A DNA stretch of 64,000 nucleotides from Curtobacterium aurantiacum (GCF_018598555.1 NZ_JAHEWN010000014.1:1-64000), one strand, 5' to 3'. Shown: positions 44,246-53,405, numbered from the stretch's first letter. Translations and numbers: made by a program. Notes: generated by a model not told the origin, from the sequence alone.

Positions 44246-45547
44246 TCAACCGGCGGCCTGGGACACCTGGTCCTGGGCCGTCTGCAGGGCCGACTTGATG
44301 TCGGCCTCGGAGACGGTGGAGCCGGTCGCGATCTTGGCGAACATGTCGTTCATCGCCTTGCCGACCGTGGACTCGAACTGGTCCTCGGCAGGCACAAGCG
44401 GGAGCGGCTTCGCCTTGTTGTTGTAGATGTCGAGGAACGTCTTCGTCTGCTCGTCCTCGACGGAGTCAGCAGCCTCGGCGAGGACCGGCAGAGCCGAGTA
44501 CGGCTTGTCCAGCGTCGTCTGCGTGTCCATGCTCGTCATGTACTTGACGAACTCGAGCGCGCCGTCCTTGTTCTTCGTGTTCTTGAAGACGGACAGGTTG
44601 ATGCCGGCCGGGAACGAGGCGATCTCCTCGCCACCGGTCGGGGCGGGCAGGGCGACGACGCCGTACTCGGACGACTTCATGCCGAGGGACTCGATGGTCG
44701 CGTTCGCGTTGTTCTGGTTGAGGATGAACGCGGCCTTCTTCTTCGCGAAGTCCGTGGTGGACTGCGTCGCGTTGTCGTACTGCGCGTTCGACGGGTTCGC
44801 GACCTTGGAGTCCTGCATCAGGTCGAGGTAGCGCTTGATGCCGTCGACGTTGGCCTTCGACGTGAAGGTCGGCTTGCCGTCCTCGTCGAACCACTCGCCA
44901 CCGTTCTGCGCCGAGTTGATGAACGCGAAGTGCGAGTTCTCGGTGTACGAACCGCCGGCGAGGCTGAAGCCGTAGGTGTCGCCCTTGGTGAGCTTCTCGG
45001 CCGCGTCGACCATCTCCTCCCACGTGGTGGGCGGGGTGATCCCGGCGTCGGCGAGCATCTTCTTGTTGTAGTACAGGCCGTACGCGAGGCCGTAGAGCGG
45101 GACGCTCGTGACCGTCTCGCCGGGTGCGCCACCGGTGGAGAGGGCGACCTTGCCGAACTTGTCCTCGCCGCCGATCGCCTTCATCTCGGCGTCACCGAAC
45201 TCCTGGAAGGCGCCGGTGGCCTGGAGCGAGGTCGCCCAGGTGTTGCCGATGTTGACGACGTCCGGGCCCTGGCCCGAGGTGACGGCGGTCTGGATCTTGT
45301 TCTGCAGGTCGTTCCAACCGATGACCTGGAGGTCGACCTTGATCCCGGTCTCCTTGGTGAACTTCTTGAGGACGGGGGTCAGCACCTCCTTGTCGTTCTG
45401 CAGGGAGGTGCCCTGGTTGGACGCCCAGTAGGTGAGCGTCTTGGAGTCGCCGGCGTCGCCGGACGACCCGGAGGAGCAGGCTGCGAGGCCGGACACGGTG
45501 AGTGCGGCGGCCGCGGTGATGGCCAGTGCGCGGATGGCAGTGCGCAT
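44246..45547 (-). CDS. sugar-binding lipoprotein of an ABC transporter
   Basis: The 433-residue extracellular protein (family 1 solute-binding, MalE-like) has a lipobox LAAC with Cys24, then a Ser/Gly linker. ADC-type folding is indicated by TLTYWASNQGT near residue 38, YGLYYNKKMLADAGITPP and a C-terminal DIKSALQTAQDQV. It captures an oligosaccharide and delivers it to the MalF/MalG pair. The ligand cannot be predicted from the sequence. It heads the transporter genes and follows the Gfo/Idh gene by 120 bases, with its own leader. Confidence 0.93.
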   Translation of the reverse strand: MRTAIRALAITAAAALTVSGLAACSSGSSGDAGDSKTLTYWASNQGTSLQNDKEVLTPVLKKFTKETGIKVDLQVIGWNDLQNKIQTAVTSGQGPDVVNIGNTWATSLQATGAFQEFGDAEMKAIGGEDKFGKVALSTGGAPGETVTSVPLYGLAYGLYYNKKMLADAGITPPTTWEEMVDAAEKLTKGDTYGFSLAGGSYTENSHFAFINSAQNGGEWFDEDGKPTFTSKANVDGIKRYLDLMQDSKVANPSNAQYDNATQSTTDFAKKKAAFILNQNNANATIESLGMKSSEYGVVALPAPTGGEEIASFPAGINLSVFKNTKNKDGALEFVKYMTSMDTQTTLDKPYSALPVLAEAADSVEDEQTKTFLDIYNNKAKPLPLVPAEDQFESTVGKAMNDMFAKIATGSTVSEADIKSALQTAQDQVSQAAG

Positions 45548-45667
45548 GACTCTCTACTTTCTCGTCGTTGAGATGGTGCAGGGATGGTGCAGGAGGTGGA
45601 GCTGGTGCTGCGGTGGAACGGTCGTGCTGGTCGGGTGCTGCTGTGGGTGCGGGGGCGCCCGGGCCGG

Positions 45668-46819
45668 TCAGGCCAGGGTGCGCTCCGCGGGGTCCCAGCC
45701 CTCGGGGAGGGTCGGGGAGGGCGACACGGTGCTCTCGACGAGCACCGCCTCGCCACGTTCTGCCGCCTCGGCGATGGAGACCATCACGTCGAGGACGTGG
45801 AAGGCGAGCGCACCGGGGACGCGGTTCTCGTCGCCGGCCCGCAGGGAGCGGGCCAGGTCGACCACGCCGGTGCCGCGCGAGTACGTGGAGCCGACCGCGG
45901 GGATCGTCTCGGGCTCCTCGGAACCGAGGGCGTACAGCTCGGTGTTGCCGTCGAAGTTGTTCGGGTCGGGGAACACGACGGTGCCGGTCTCCCCCGCGAT
46001 CTCGACGAAGCCGGTGCGACCGCGGTCGGACTCGAACGAGAAGACGCTCTGCGCGCTCCCGCCGTTCTCGAACTCGATCAGCGCGGAGTGGTTCGTCGGC
46101 ACCTCGACCGGGAAGTCCGTGCCGGCCTTCGGCCCGGAGCCGATGGTGCGGGTGGCGCGGGACTTCGACGCCGTCGCCGTGACCTTCTTCACCGGTCCGA
46201 ACGTCTGGACGAGGGTGGTGATGTAGTACGGGCCGATGTCGAACAGCGGACCGGCACCGTACGCGAAGAGGAACTCGGGGCTCGGGTGCCACGACTCGGG
46301 GCCGGGGCTCTGGAAGAGCGTCAGGCCGTTCAGGGGTGTCCCGATCCGGCCGTCGCGGATGGTGCGGAGCGCGGTCTGCAGGCCGGCACCGAGGAACGTG
46401 TCCGGGGCGACGCTGACGGTCTTGCCCGCGGCGGCCGCGGCGTCGCGGAGTTCCGCGGCGCTGGCCCGGTCGAGGGCGTAGGGCTTCTCGCCCCAGACGT
46501 GCTTGCCGGCGGCCAGGGCCTGCAGGGCGACCTCGACGTGGGCGGCCGGGATCGTCAGGTTCACGACGATCTCGATTTCGTCATCGGCCAGGAGCTCCTC
46601 GACGGTGCCCGATCCGGGGACGCCCCACTTCTCGGCCTGGGCGGCGGCGCGCGGCAGGTCGATGTCGGCGATGAAGCGGACGGTCACGTCGGGGAAGACG
46701 GTGAGGTTCGACAGGTACTGGTCGGAGATGACCCCGGCGCCGATGACGCCGACGCCGACCGGGCCGGTGCGGGTGCCGCTGTCGGTCGCCGTCGCAGCGG
46801 CGGTCGTGGTGTCGGTCAT
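45668..46819 (-). CDS. Gfo/Idh/MocA-family NAD(P)-dependent sugar oxidoreductase
   Basis: The 383-residue enzyme has an N-terminal Rossmann loop (GVGVIGAGVISDQYL) and the family EKP motif in GEKPYALD near 129, whose lysine is catalytic. A beta-sheet domain follows. Members oxidise sugars or inositols with NAD(P), or dehalogenate. Context makes an imported sugar or sugar acid the likely substrate. Its ATG overlaps the isomerase stop by four bases (ATGA). Confidence 0.92.
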   Translation of the reverse strand: MTDTTTAAATATDSGTRTGPVGVGVIGAGVISDQYLSNLTVFPDVTVRFIADIDLPRAAAQAEKWGVPGSGTVEELLADDEIEIVVNLTIPAAHVEVALQALAAGKHVWGEKPYALDRASAAELRDAAAAAGKTVSVAPDTFLGAGLQTALRTIRDGRIGTPLNGLTLFQSPGPESWHPSPEFLFAYGAGPLFDIGPYYITTLVQTFGPVKKVTATASKSRATRTIGSGPKAGTDFPVEVPTNHSALIEFENGGSAQSVFSFESDRGRTGFVEIAGETGTVVFPDPNNFDGNTELYALGSEEPETIPAVGSTYSRGTGVVDLARSLRAGDENRVPGALAFHVLDVMVSIAEAAERGEAVLVESTVSPSPTLPEGWDPAERTLA

Positions 46820-47562
46820 GCGCGGGCCCCCTCGAGGAACGTGTAGGAGTCGGCGACGGCCTGGAACACGTCACCCTCGTGGTCGTCGAGCTCGACGACG
46901 TGCAGTGCGTCGGGCGCGGCGGCGATGATGTCGCGGATCGGCATGATGCCGTTGCCGACGGCGACCTGCTGCTTGTCGTCGTGCGAGCCGTCACCGTCCT
47001 TGACGTGCAGGAACTGGACCTTGTCGCCGTACTTGCCGATGACCGCGACCGGGTCGTCCCCGCCGACCTGTACCCAGTAGGTGTCGAGCTCGAGGACGAC
47101 GTCGTCGGACAGGGCGTCGGCGAAGACCTCGTAGGCGCTGACGCCGTCGATGCGGTTCGAGAACTCGAACGCGTGGTTGTGGTACCCGAGCACCAGGCCG
47201 TGGTCGGCGGCGCGCGGGGCGAGGGCGCTGAGTTCGCGGGCGATCGCCTCGACGTCCTCGCGAGTGGTCCAGCGGGCCTCGTCGATGTGCGGGTCGATGA
47301 GGGTCCCGAAGCCGAGGGTGGTGGAGGCGTGGAAGATGCGCTCGAGGTCCTGTGCACCGGCGTCCAGCAGACGGGCGTGGCCGCTCGGGGCGGCGAGGCC
47401 GGCGCCCTGCAGGGCTGCGGCGAGTTCGTCGGCGTTCTCGACGAAGCCGAAGGCCTCGACGTTCGTGTAGCCGATGTCGGCGATGCGCTGCAGGGTGCCG
47501 GGCAGATCAGCACTGAGGGCATCGCGGACCGTGTAGAGCTGGACCGAGAGCGGTTGGGTCAC
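46816..47562 (-). CDS. sugar phosphate isomerase/epimerase (TIM barrel)
   Basis: The 248-residue protein belongs to the AP-endonuclease-2-like TIM-barrel family, which includes IolE and hydroxypyruvate isomerase. Metal-binding positions are visible: LGYHNHAFEF, VLELDTYWV, FLHVKDGDG and VVELDDHEG. It would isomerise or epimerise a keto-sugar on the route opened by the Gfo/Idh enzyme. The GTG at 47562 (VTQPLSVQLYTVRDAL) has GGAG upstream. It is divergent from the ROK repressor. Confidence 0.9.
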   Translation of the reverse strand: MTQPLSVQLYTVRDALSADLPGTLQRIADIGYTNVEAFGFVENADELAAALQGAGLAAPSGHARLLDAGAQDLERIFHASTTLGFGTLIDPHIDEARWTTREDVEAIARELSALAPRAADHGLVLGYHNHAFEFSNRIDGVSAYEVFADALSDDVVLELDTYWVQVGGDDPVAVIGKYGDKVQFLHVKDGDGSHDDKQQVAVGNGIMPIRDIIAAAPDALHVVELDDHEGDVFQAVADSYTFLEGARA

Positions 47563-47621
47563 CAGGGGTTCTCCTCGTCGAGATGGTGCGGTCGTCACTG
47601 ACCGATCGTCACACTACGAGC

Positions 47622-47669
47622 ACTTCTGTCGGCGGTCAAGCAGAAGTCCGAGGAATGTCGACGGACTTC
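47622..47669. promoter_or_regulatory. interlocked inverted repeats between the sugar operon and its ROK regulator
   Basis: ACTTCTG (47622-47628) pairs with CAGAAGT (47641-47647), and GAAGTCCG (47643-47650) pairs with CGGACTTC (47662-47669). Three half-sites of ACTTC/GAAGT thus occur at about 20-base intervals, one helical face. This is a likely ROK operator. Confidence 0.5.
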
Positions 47670-47706
47670 ATTGCGTGGCGCGAAGGATGTGTGCTTCACT
47701 CCCCAC

Positions 47707-48918
47707 ATGGTCGACTTGAACCGGACGGCAGCGTCGCCTCCGGTCGGGACGAGCGAGCTCTTCCAGATCCTCCGCGACGGCGTGCCGCGCACCAGGGCCG
47801 AGCTCGCCGCCCTGACAGGACTCGCACGCTCCACCATCGGCGTGCGCCTCGACTCCCTGATCGACATCGGTCTCGTCGGCGCCGTGGACACCGCGGTCTC
47901 CACCGGCGGCCGTCCACCCGCACAGGTGGCGCTGAAGCCCCGCGCCCGACTCGTCGTCGCCGCCGACCTCGGTGCCTCCCACGGCCGGGTCGCCGTCACC
48001 GACCTGGTCGCGGCACCGCTCGCCACCCGGGAAGCCCGGATCGACATCGCCGCCGGCCCGGTCCCGACGCTGTCCTGGCTCGTCGAGACGATCGACGGTC
48101 TCCTCGCCGAGGTCGGGCGCAGCCGCCAGGACGTCATCGCCATCGGCATCGGCGTGCCCGGACCCGTCGAGTTCTCCACCGGACGACCGGCCAACCCGCC
48201 GATCATGCCCGGCTGGGACGGTTTCGACGTGCCCTCGTGGCTCCGTCAGCACATCGCCGCGCACGTGCTGCTCGACAACGACGTCAACATCGCGGCCCTC
48301 GGTGAGCGGGAGCACGGCTGGCCCGACATCGACCACCTGCTCTTCGTCAAGGTCGCCACCGGCATCGGGTCGGGCATCGTCTCCGAGGGCCGGCTGCAGC
48401 GCGGTGCCCAGGGCACCGCTGGTGACATCGGCCACGTGCGGGTCTCCCGCGCCGGCGACGTCCCCTGCCACTGCGGCAACACGGGCTGCCTCGAGGCCGT
48501 GGCCTCCGGTCCGGCCATCGCCCGCGCACTCCGCGCGAAGGGGCACGACGCGCACACCGGCGCGGACGTGATCGACCTGGTGAACCGGTCCGACCTCGAC
48601 GCGATCTACGCCGTCCGACAGGCCGGCCGCGACATCGGCGAGGTCCTGGCCACCTGCATCTCGCTCATCAACCCGTCCGTCATCGCACTCGGCGGCTCGA
48701 TCACGCAGGCCGGGGAGCACCTGCTCGCCGGTGTCCGCGAGGTCGTCTACTCGCGCTCGATGCCGCTGGCCAGCGAGCACCTCGTGATCGTGCAGTCCCG
48801 CGCGGGGTCGCTCGCCGCGCTGCAGGGAGCCGCCGCCCTCGCCATCGGCTACGCCCTCTCCCCCGCCGGGGTCGACGAACTGGTCGCCTTCGCCGAGGGG
48901 CGCGAGCTGGTCTCCTGA
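47707..48918 (+). CDS. ROK-family transcriptional repressor
   Basis: The 403-residue protein has an N-terminal winged helix (residues about 15-62, with RAELAALTGLARSTIGVRLD) and a ROK sugar-kinase-like domain. The ROK zinc motif is CHCGNTGCLEAV; the sugar-site region GTAGDIGHVRV is intact. Proteins of this plan (Mlc, NagC, XylR type) repress sugar uptake and release DNA when they bind the sugar. It is divergent from the isomerase-oxidoreductase-ABC genes, which are its likely targets. Start: ATG 47707 (MVDLNRTAAS). Confidence 0.92.
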   Translation: MVDLNRTAASPPVGTSELFQILRDGVPRTRAELAALTGLARSTIGVRLDSLIDIGLVGAVDTAVSTGGRPPAQVALKPRARLVVAADLGASHGRVAVTDLVAAPLATREARIDIAAGPVPTLSWLVETIDGLLAEVGRSRQDVIAIGIGVPGPVEFSTGRPANPPIMPGWDGFDVPSWLRQHIAAHVLLDNDVNIAALGEREHGWPDIDHLLFVKVATGIGSGIVSEGRLQRGAQGTAGDIGHVRVSRAGDVPCHCGNTGCLEAVASGPAIARALRAKGHDAHTGADVIDLVNRSDLDAIYAVRQAGRDIGEVLATCISLINPSVIALGGSITQAGEHLLAGVREVVYSRSMPLASEHLVIVQSRAGSLAALQGAAALAIGYALSPAGVDELVAFAEGRELVS

Positions 48919-48985
48919 CGCACACCCCCGATCGCGTGAGCGCGTCGGTTTCGGTCTTGCCGGTGGTCGGGGGGACAATCGTCGG

Positions 48986-49669
48986 GTGACGATCGTGCAG
49001 CCCACCCTGTGGGGCGACCTGGACCCCGGTCTGGAGGCCCTTCCCGGGTCGACCGCGCCGGTCCCGGCTGCGCGTGATGCGTTCACCGCCCTGCGCGGCC
49101 ACACCGAGCGCATCGTCGCGCACTCCTCGGACCGCGTCGCATGGCTCCGCGCCCGTGCCATGGGCATCACCGCGACCGACGTCGCCCGGCTCGCCTCACT
49201 GCGCGCGGTCGAGGCCGTCGTCACCGAGAAGCGCTACGGCTCCCGGTTCTCCGGCAACGCGTTCACCGAGCACGGCAAGGACCGCGAACCGGTCATCGCC
49301 GCGTGGGTGGCGGCGACGCACGGCATCCAGCCCTCGGCGCACCTGTTCCACGCCGCCGCGAACCGCGCCCACCTCGCCACCCCGGACGGCGTCGGGGTCG
49401 ACGAGTCGTCGCGCGTGGTCCTCGCCGAGATCAAGACCACCGGCAAGGCCTGGCGGAGCATCCCCCGGCACTACCTGCGGCAGATCTGGTGGCAGCAGTA
49501 CGTGCTCGGCGCCGACCGCACCCTGTTCGTCTGGGAGCGCCACGACGGGTTCGTGCCGGTCGCCGACGAACCCGAGTGCCGCTGGGTCGACCGCGACGAC
49601 GACCAGATCCGCGGGCTGGTGCAGCTCGCCGACCTGGTGCTCGACAAGCTCCGCGGCTTCCGCTCCTAG
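48986..49669 (+). CDS. YqaJ-type viral recombinase/exonuclease-domain protein
   Basis: The 227-residue protein has the motifs of the YqaJ (lambda exonuclease-like) PD-(D/E)XK family: ITATDVARL, GNAFTEHGKDREPVIAAW, ATPDGVG, LAEIKTTGK and QIWWQQYVLGA. These mark a metal-dependent 5'-3' nuclease fold. In phages it partners with an annealing protein; none is seen nearby, and the neighbours are ordinary chromosomal genes. It may be a domesticated phage gene or a repair nuclease. GTG at 48986 is the start; GACAAT six bases upstream could be a -10. Confidence 0.85.
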   Translation: MTIVQPTLWGDLDPGLEALPGSTAPVPAARDAFTALRGHTERIVAHSSDRVAWLRARAMGITATDVARLASLRAVEAVVTEKRYGSRFSGNAFTEHGKDREPVIAAWVAATHGIQPSAHLFHAAANRAHLATPDGVGVDESSRVVLAEIKTTGKAWRSIPRHYLRQIWWQQYVLGADRTLFVWERHDGFVPVADEPECRWVDRDDDQIRGLVQLADLVLDKLRGFRS

Positions 49670-49677
49670 CCCGTCTC

Positions 49678-50286
49678 CTAGACCTTCACCAGCCGCAGCC
49701 GGCTCATCCCCACGACGAGGATGCCGAGCAGGGTGATCGAGACCGCGATCCCGACCACGTAGATCGCGACGACACCGTAGCCCTGCCCCGGGTCGAGGAA
49801 CGGGTACGGCACCCACCCGTCGGTCGCACCGCGGACGAGCACCACGGTGGTCCAGACCGCGGGGTAGAGCAGGAACCACCACACGTGCCGGAGCAGCAGT
49901 CGCGCCCGGTCCGAGAACAGCAGCCAGTCGAGCACCGCGTACACCGGGATGATCTTGTGCACGATGTCGTTCGACCACGGCACCGACGCCGAGACGTTGG
50001 CACCGGTGAGCAGCGTGTTGTAGACGATGCCGGTCGTCGCGATGTACACCGTCGCGGCGCCGCGGAGCACCGAGACGGTGAGGTCCGCCCGCTTGCGACG
50101 GGCCGCGGCCACGAGCGTCACCGCGAGGGCCACGGCGACGATCAGGTTCGACTGGATCGTGAAGTAGCCGAAGAAGTTCCAGAACGAGTAGGTCGGGGTC
50201 CGCGAGCTCTCGAGCCACTGCGCGACGACCGCGACGACGACGGCGATGAGGGCGATCAACCGGAGCGAGTTCACGAGGGTGCGCAC
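49678..50286 (-). CDS. Pr6Pr family membrane protein
   Basis: The 202-residue protein has six hydrophobic helices and the family features FWNFFGYFTIQSNL, GIVYNTLL, DIVHKIIPVYAVLDWLLF and YPAVWTTVVLVRG. Pr6Pr proteins are integral membrane proteins related to the FAR-17a/AIG1 type; their bacterial role is unknown. It starts at GTG 50286 and converges with the YqaJ-type gene, leaving eight bases between. Confidence 0.85.
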   Translation of the reverse strand: MRTLVNSLRLIALIAVVVAVVAQWLESSRTPTYSFWNFFGYFTIQSNLIVAVALAVTLVAAARRKRADLTVSVLRGAATVYIATTGIVYNTLLTGANVSASVPWSNDIVHKIIPVYAVLDWLLFSDRARLLLRHVWWFLLYPAVWTTVVLVRGATDGWVPYPFLDPGQGYGVVAIYVVGIAVSITLLGILVVGMSRLRLVKV

Positions 50287-50320
50287 CGCTCCACGCTACC
50301 GGGACGGCTCCGGGACACGC

Positions 50321-50357
50321 GGAAAGGGCCCACACCGTTGCCGGTGCGGGCCCTTCC
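50321..50357 (-). terminator. terminator of rplK-rplA
   Basis: Sixteen-base arms around a short loop match fully in the minus-strand RNA, where two positions become G-U pairs; in the plus-strand RNA they would be A-C mismatches. This polarity supports use by rplA, whose stop is at 50372. Confidence 0.8.
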
Positions 50358-50371
50358 ACGAGTCAGACGAC

Positions 50372-51061
50372 TCAGATGCTGTTGACGTCCAGCGGGATGC
50401 CGGGACCGAAGGTCGTCGAGACGGCGCCCTTCATGACGTAACGGCCCTTCGAGGACGACGGCTTGAGGCGGTTGATCTCCTCGAGCGCGGTCGAGATGTT
50501 CTCGTCGAGCTGCTCCGGCGTGAACGAGGCCTTGCCGACGACGAAGTGCACGTTGGCGTGCTTGTCGACGCGGAACTCGATCTTGCCGCCCTTGATGTCG
50601 TTGACGGCCTGCGCCACGTTCGGGGTCACGGTGCCGGTCTTCGGGTTCGGCATGAGGCCACGCGGGCCGAGGACCTTGCCGAGACGACCGACCTTGCCCA
50701 TGAGCTCGGGGGTCGAGACGGCGGAGTCGAACGAGGTGTAGCCCTCGGCGACCTTCGCGATGAGCTCGTCGCCACCGACCTCGTCGGCGCCCGCGGCGAT
50801 CGCGGCCTCAGCGGCCGCACCCGTCGCGAAGACGATGACGCGGGCGGTCTTGCCCGTGCCGTGCGGCAGGATGACCGTGCCGCGGACCATCTGGTCGGCC
50901 TTGCGGGGGTCGACGCCGAGCTTCAGCGCGACCTCGACCGTGGAGTCGGTCTTCGAGGAACCGGTCTCCTTGGCCAGGGCGACGGCCTCGGTCGGGGTGT
51001 AGAACTTGTCGGCCTCGATCTTCGCGGCCGCGGCCTGGTAGGCCTTGGACTTCTTCGCCAT
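50372..51061 (-). CDS. rplA: 50S ribosomal protein L1
   Basis: The 229-residue protein forms the L1 stalk and helps release deacylated tRNA. Typical motifs are [25 protein letters not shown]-type (seen as [14 protein letters not shown] then [12 protein letters not shown]), [13 protein letters not shown], and the C-terminal [15 protein letters not shown]. The ATG at 51061 starts MAKKSKAY and has GGAG upstream. It follows rplK by 90 bases. Confidence 0.98.
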   Translation of the reverse strand: MAKKSKAYQAAAAKIEADKFYTPTEAVALAKETGSSKTDSTVEVALKLGVDPRKADQMVRGTVILPHGTGKTARVIVFATGAAAEAAIAAGADEVGGDELIAKVAEGYTSFDSAVSTPELMGKVGRLGKVLGPRGLMPNPKTGTVTPNVAQAVNDIKGGKIEFRVDKHANVHFVVGKASFTPEQLDENISTALEEINRLKPSSSKGRYVMKGAVSTTFGPGIPLDVNSI

Positions 51062-51151
51062 GGTGGTCTCCTTGCGAGATACGTGGTTGGCGAGCCGGCG
51101 AGGCTCTCCCACGGAAAGGTGTCTGGTGGTGGGCCGGAGCCCGATCGGTGC

Positions 51152-51583
51152 TTAGGCCTCGACCGTGATGCCCATCGAGCGTGCGGTGCCGGCGATGATC
51201 TTCGCGGCCTGCTCGATGTCGTTGGCGTTCAGGTCGGCCTGCTTGGTCTCGGCGATCTGACGGACCTGGTCCATCGAGATCTTCGCGACCTTGACCGTGT
51301 GCGGGGTCGAGGACCCCTTCTGCACACCAGCAGCCTTCTTGATGAGCTCGGCGGCCGGCGGGGTCTTCAGGACGAACGTGAACGAACGGTCCTCGTAGAC
51401 GGTGATCTCGACCGGCACGACGTTGCCACGCTGCGACTCGGTCGCCGCGTTGTACGCCTTGCAGAACTCCATGATGTTGACGCCGTGCTGACCGAGCGCC
51501 GGACCGATCGGGGGGGCCGGGTTGGCGGCTCCCGCGTTGATCTGCAGCTTGATCAGGCCCGTGACCTTCTTCTTCGGTGCCAT
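51152..51583 (-). CDS. rplK: 50S ribosomal protein L11
   Basis: The 143-residue protein binds 23S rRNA at the GTPase centre, the target of thiostrepton-type antibiotics. [25 protein letters not shown], seen in two parts, is the diagnostic N-terminal region; [12 protein letters not shown] ends it. The ATG at 51583 gives the exact family length and has AGGAGG upstream. A 112-base leader with a hairpin lies between the candidate promoter and the start. Confidence 0.98.
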   Translation of the reverse strand: MAPKKKVTGLIKLQINAGAANPAPPIGPALGQHGVNIMEFCKAYNAATESQRGNVVPVEITVYEDRSFTFVLKTPPAAELIKKAAGVQKGSSTPHTVKVAKISMDQVRQIAETKQADLNANDIEQAAKIIAGTARSMGITVEA

Positions 51584-51707
51584 GACTTGTCTTCCTCCTG
51601 GAATCGAACACACGGGGACCCGTGCACTCTCCCGCTGGTCCGGCCGTTCCGGACAGCGGTGAAGGCCCGCTCGCACGAGGCGCGCGGGCCCAAACCCGTT
51701 CAGTGTA
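51584..51707 (-). promoter_or_regulatory. candidate rplK promoter and leader hairpin
   Basis: TACACT (51707-51702 on the minus strand) is a reasonable -10. Downstream of it GGCCCGC (51684-51690) can pair with 51664-51670 in the transcript. An autoregulatory L1-type site or a nusG terminator are both possible. No good -35 was seen. Confidence 0.4.
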
Positions 51708-51741
51708 GTCGATCTCGGTGATCGCTACAGCGTGGTGATCG

Positions 51742-52800
51742 CTAGAGCTTGGTGACCTGGTCGAAGCTGAGCTCGACCGGGGTCTCACGCTCGAACAGCG
51801 AGACGAGGACCGTGAGCTTGCCGCTCTCCGGCTTGATCTCGGAGATCGAACCAGGCAGACCCGCGAACGAGCCTTCCTTGATCGTGATCGTCTCGCCGAC
51901 CTCGAAGTCGACCTCGGCCGCGGGCTGGGCCTGCAGCGAGCCGCTGCCCTTCGCGCCGCCCTTGGTGGGGGCCGCCTCGGCGACCTGCACGAGGGACTTG
52001 AGCATGCCGAACGCCTCGTCGAAACGGAGCGGTGTCGGGTTGTGCGCGTTGCCGACGAAGCCGGTGACGCCCGGGGTGTGCCGGACGACGGACCACGAGT
52101 CCTCGTTGAGGTCCATGCGGACGAGCACGTACGAGGGGATCCGGACGCGGGTGACCAGCTTGCGCTGCCCGTTCTTGATCTCGACGACGTCCTCCATCGG
52201 GACCTCGACCTGGTAGATGTAGTCCTCCATCGACATCGAGACCATGCGGTTCTCGATGTTCGACTTCACGCGGCGCTCGAAGCCCGCGTAGGAGTGGATG
52301 ACGTACCACTTGCCCGGCTTCATCCGCAGCTCGGCCTTGAAGGCTTCGTACGGGTCGACCTCGGCGGGCTCGTCGTCCTCGTCCTCGTCCTCGGCGTCGA
52401 GTGCCTCGTCGGCGGCGAGCGTCTCGTTCGCCTCGGCGGCGGTCTCGGACTCGAGTTCGACTTCTTCCTCGTCCTCGACGGCCTCGACGGCGGCCTCGGC
52501 CTCGTCGGCGGAGTCGATCTCGAGTGCGTCGTCCACGACGGCGTCGGCCTCGGGGTCGCGGGCTTCCTGCAGGGCGGTCAGCGCCTCGTCGAGGCCCGCG
52601 TCGACGGTGCCGTCGTCGGGCTCGGAGCTGAGGCCGAGCGACTCGTCGTCGTCGCCCTCGATCGAGATCGCACGCTCTTCAGCGGACTCGACGGAGCGTC
52701 CTTCGCCGGTCTCGACGTCGCCTTCCTGGTTCTCCTCGACCTCGGAGGACTGCTCGGCAGCCGTCGCGAGGTCGATGTCATCGCGGGAGTTGTCAGACAC
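51742..52800 (-). CDS. nusG: transcription termination/antitermination protein NusG, with acidic extension
   Basis: NusG couples RNA polymerase to Rho and the ribosome. The conserved NGN domain starts at about residue 167 ([19 protein letters not shown]) and the KOW domain near 300 ([19 protein letters not shown]). The first 165 residues are very rich in Glu, Asp, Ser and Ala, with no recognisable domain; E. coli NusG has only 181 residues in total. Actinobacterial NusG proteins often have such extensions. It lies between secE and rplK, the standard order. Confidence 0.97.
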   Translation of the reverse strand: MSDNSRDDIDLATAAEQSSEVEENQEGDVETGEGRSVESAEERAISIEGDDDESLGLSSEPDDGTVDAGLDEALTALQEARDPEADAVVDDALEIDSADEAEAAVEAVEDEEEVELESETAAEANETLAADEALDAEDEDEDDEPAEVDPYEAFKAELRMKPGKWYVIHSYAGFERRVKSNIENRMVSMSMEDYIYQVEVPMEDVVEIKNGQRKLVTRVRIPSYVLVRMDLNEDSWSVVRHTPGVTGFVGNAHNPTPLRFDEAFGMLKSLVQVAEAAPTKGGAKGSGSLQAQPAAEVDFEVGETITIKEGSFAGLPGSISEIKPESGKLTVLVSLFERETPVELSFDQVTKL

Positions 52801-52934
52801 AGTCGATTCTTTCCGTTCGGTGGTTCGGGTCGGGGTGGCGTTCGGTCATGGTCACGGGCAACGCCGTCACGATCGACGCCGTCTCGGGCGACCGTACTCC
52901 TCGGAACAGCCGCACACGGCAGCCGACGTCGGGG

Positions 52935-53213
52935 TCAGGCCGTGGGCCCGTTGCCGAAGACGTACCCGACGCCGAGTCCGAACACGAAGTCGAGGATCGA
53001 CACCAGGATCATCATGACGACGACGAACACGAGCACGACGCCCGTGTAGCTGAAGAGTTCCTTGCGGGTCGGCGTGACGACCTTGCGCAGTTCGCCGATC
53101 ACCTGGCGGATGAAGAGCACGATGGCAGCGATGGGCCCGCGGCGCTCGGCCCGGTCCTGCTTCGCCTTGGCGACGACGTCGTCCGCCGTCGTCTCCATGT
53201 CTTTGCTCGCCAA
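52935..53213 (-). CDS. secE: preprotein translocase subunit SecE
   Basis: The 92-residue protein has the SecE core: a cytoplasmic amphipathic helix (IAAIVLFIRQVIGELRKV), the conserved VTPTRKEL hinge and one membrane helix (VVLVFVVVMMILVSILDFVFG). It clamps SecY in the translocon. tRNA-Trp lies directly upstream and nusG 134 bases downstream, the canonical actinobacterial order. Confidence 0.97.
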   Translation of the reverse strand: MASKDMETTADDVVAKAKQDRAERRGPIAAIVLFIRQVIGELRKVVTPTRKELFSYTGVVLVFVVVMMILVSILDFVFGLGVGYVFGNGPTA

Positions 53214-53233
53214 CTTCTACCCTTCCAGAGTTG

Positions 53234-53306
53234 CAGGGCGGACAGGACTCGAACCTGCAACCTGCGGTTTTGGAGACCGCTGCTCTACCAATTGAGCCAC
53301 CGCCCT
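53234..53306 (-). tRNA. tRNA-Trp (anticodon CCA)
   Basis: The acceptor stem AGGGCGG/CCGCCCT closes a standard cloverleaf. The anticodon arm CGGTCTCCAAAACCG gives CCA. It precedes secE on the same strand, as is usual in bacteria. No CCA end is encoded. Confidence 0.95.
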
Positions 53307-53405
53307 TCGGACGCGGTTCGACACCGATCCGCGTTCCGGTGGACGAGTCTACGGGAGTCCGTCACACGGTGTCCACTTGACCCCTTCCACGGCGTGCCGC
53401 GCCGG

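Noticed and set aside
48986-49669. A prophage remnant around the YqaJ-type gene
   Set aside because: Neighbours are a ROK repressor and a Pr6Pr protein; no integrase, terminase or attachment repeats were seen.
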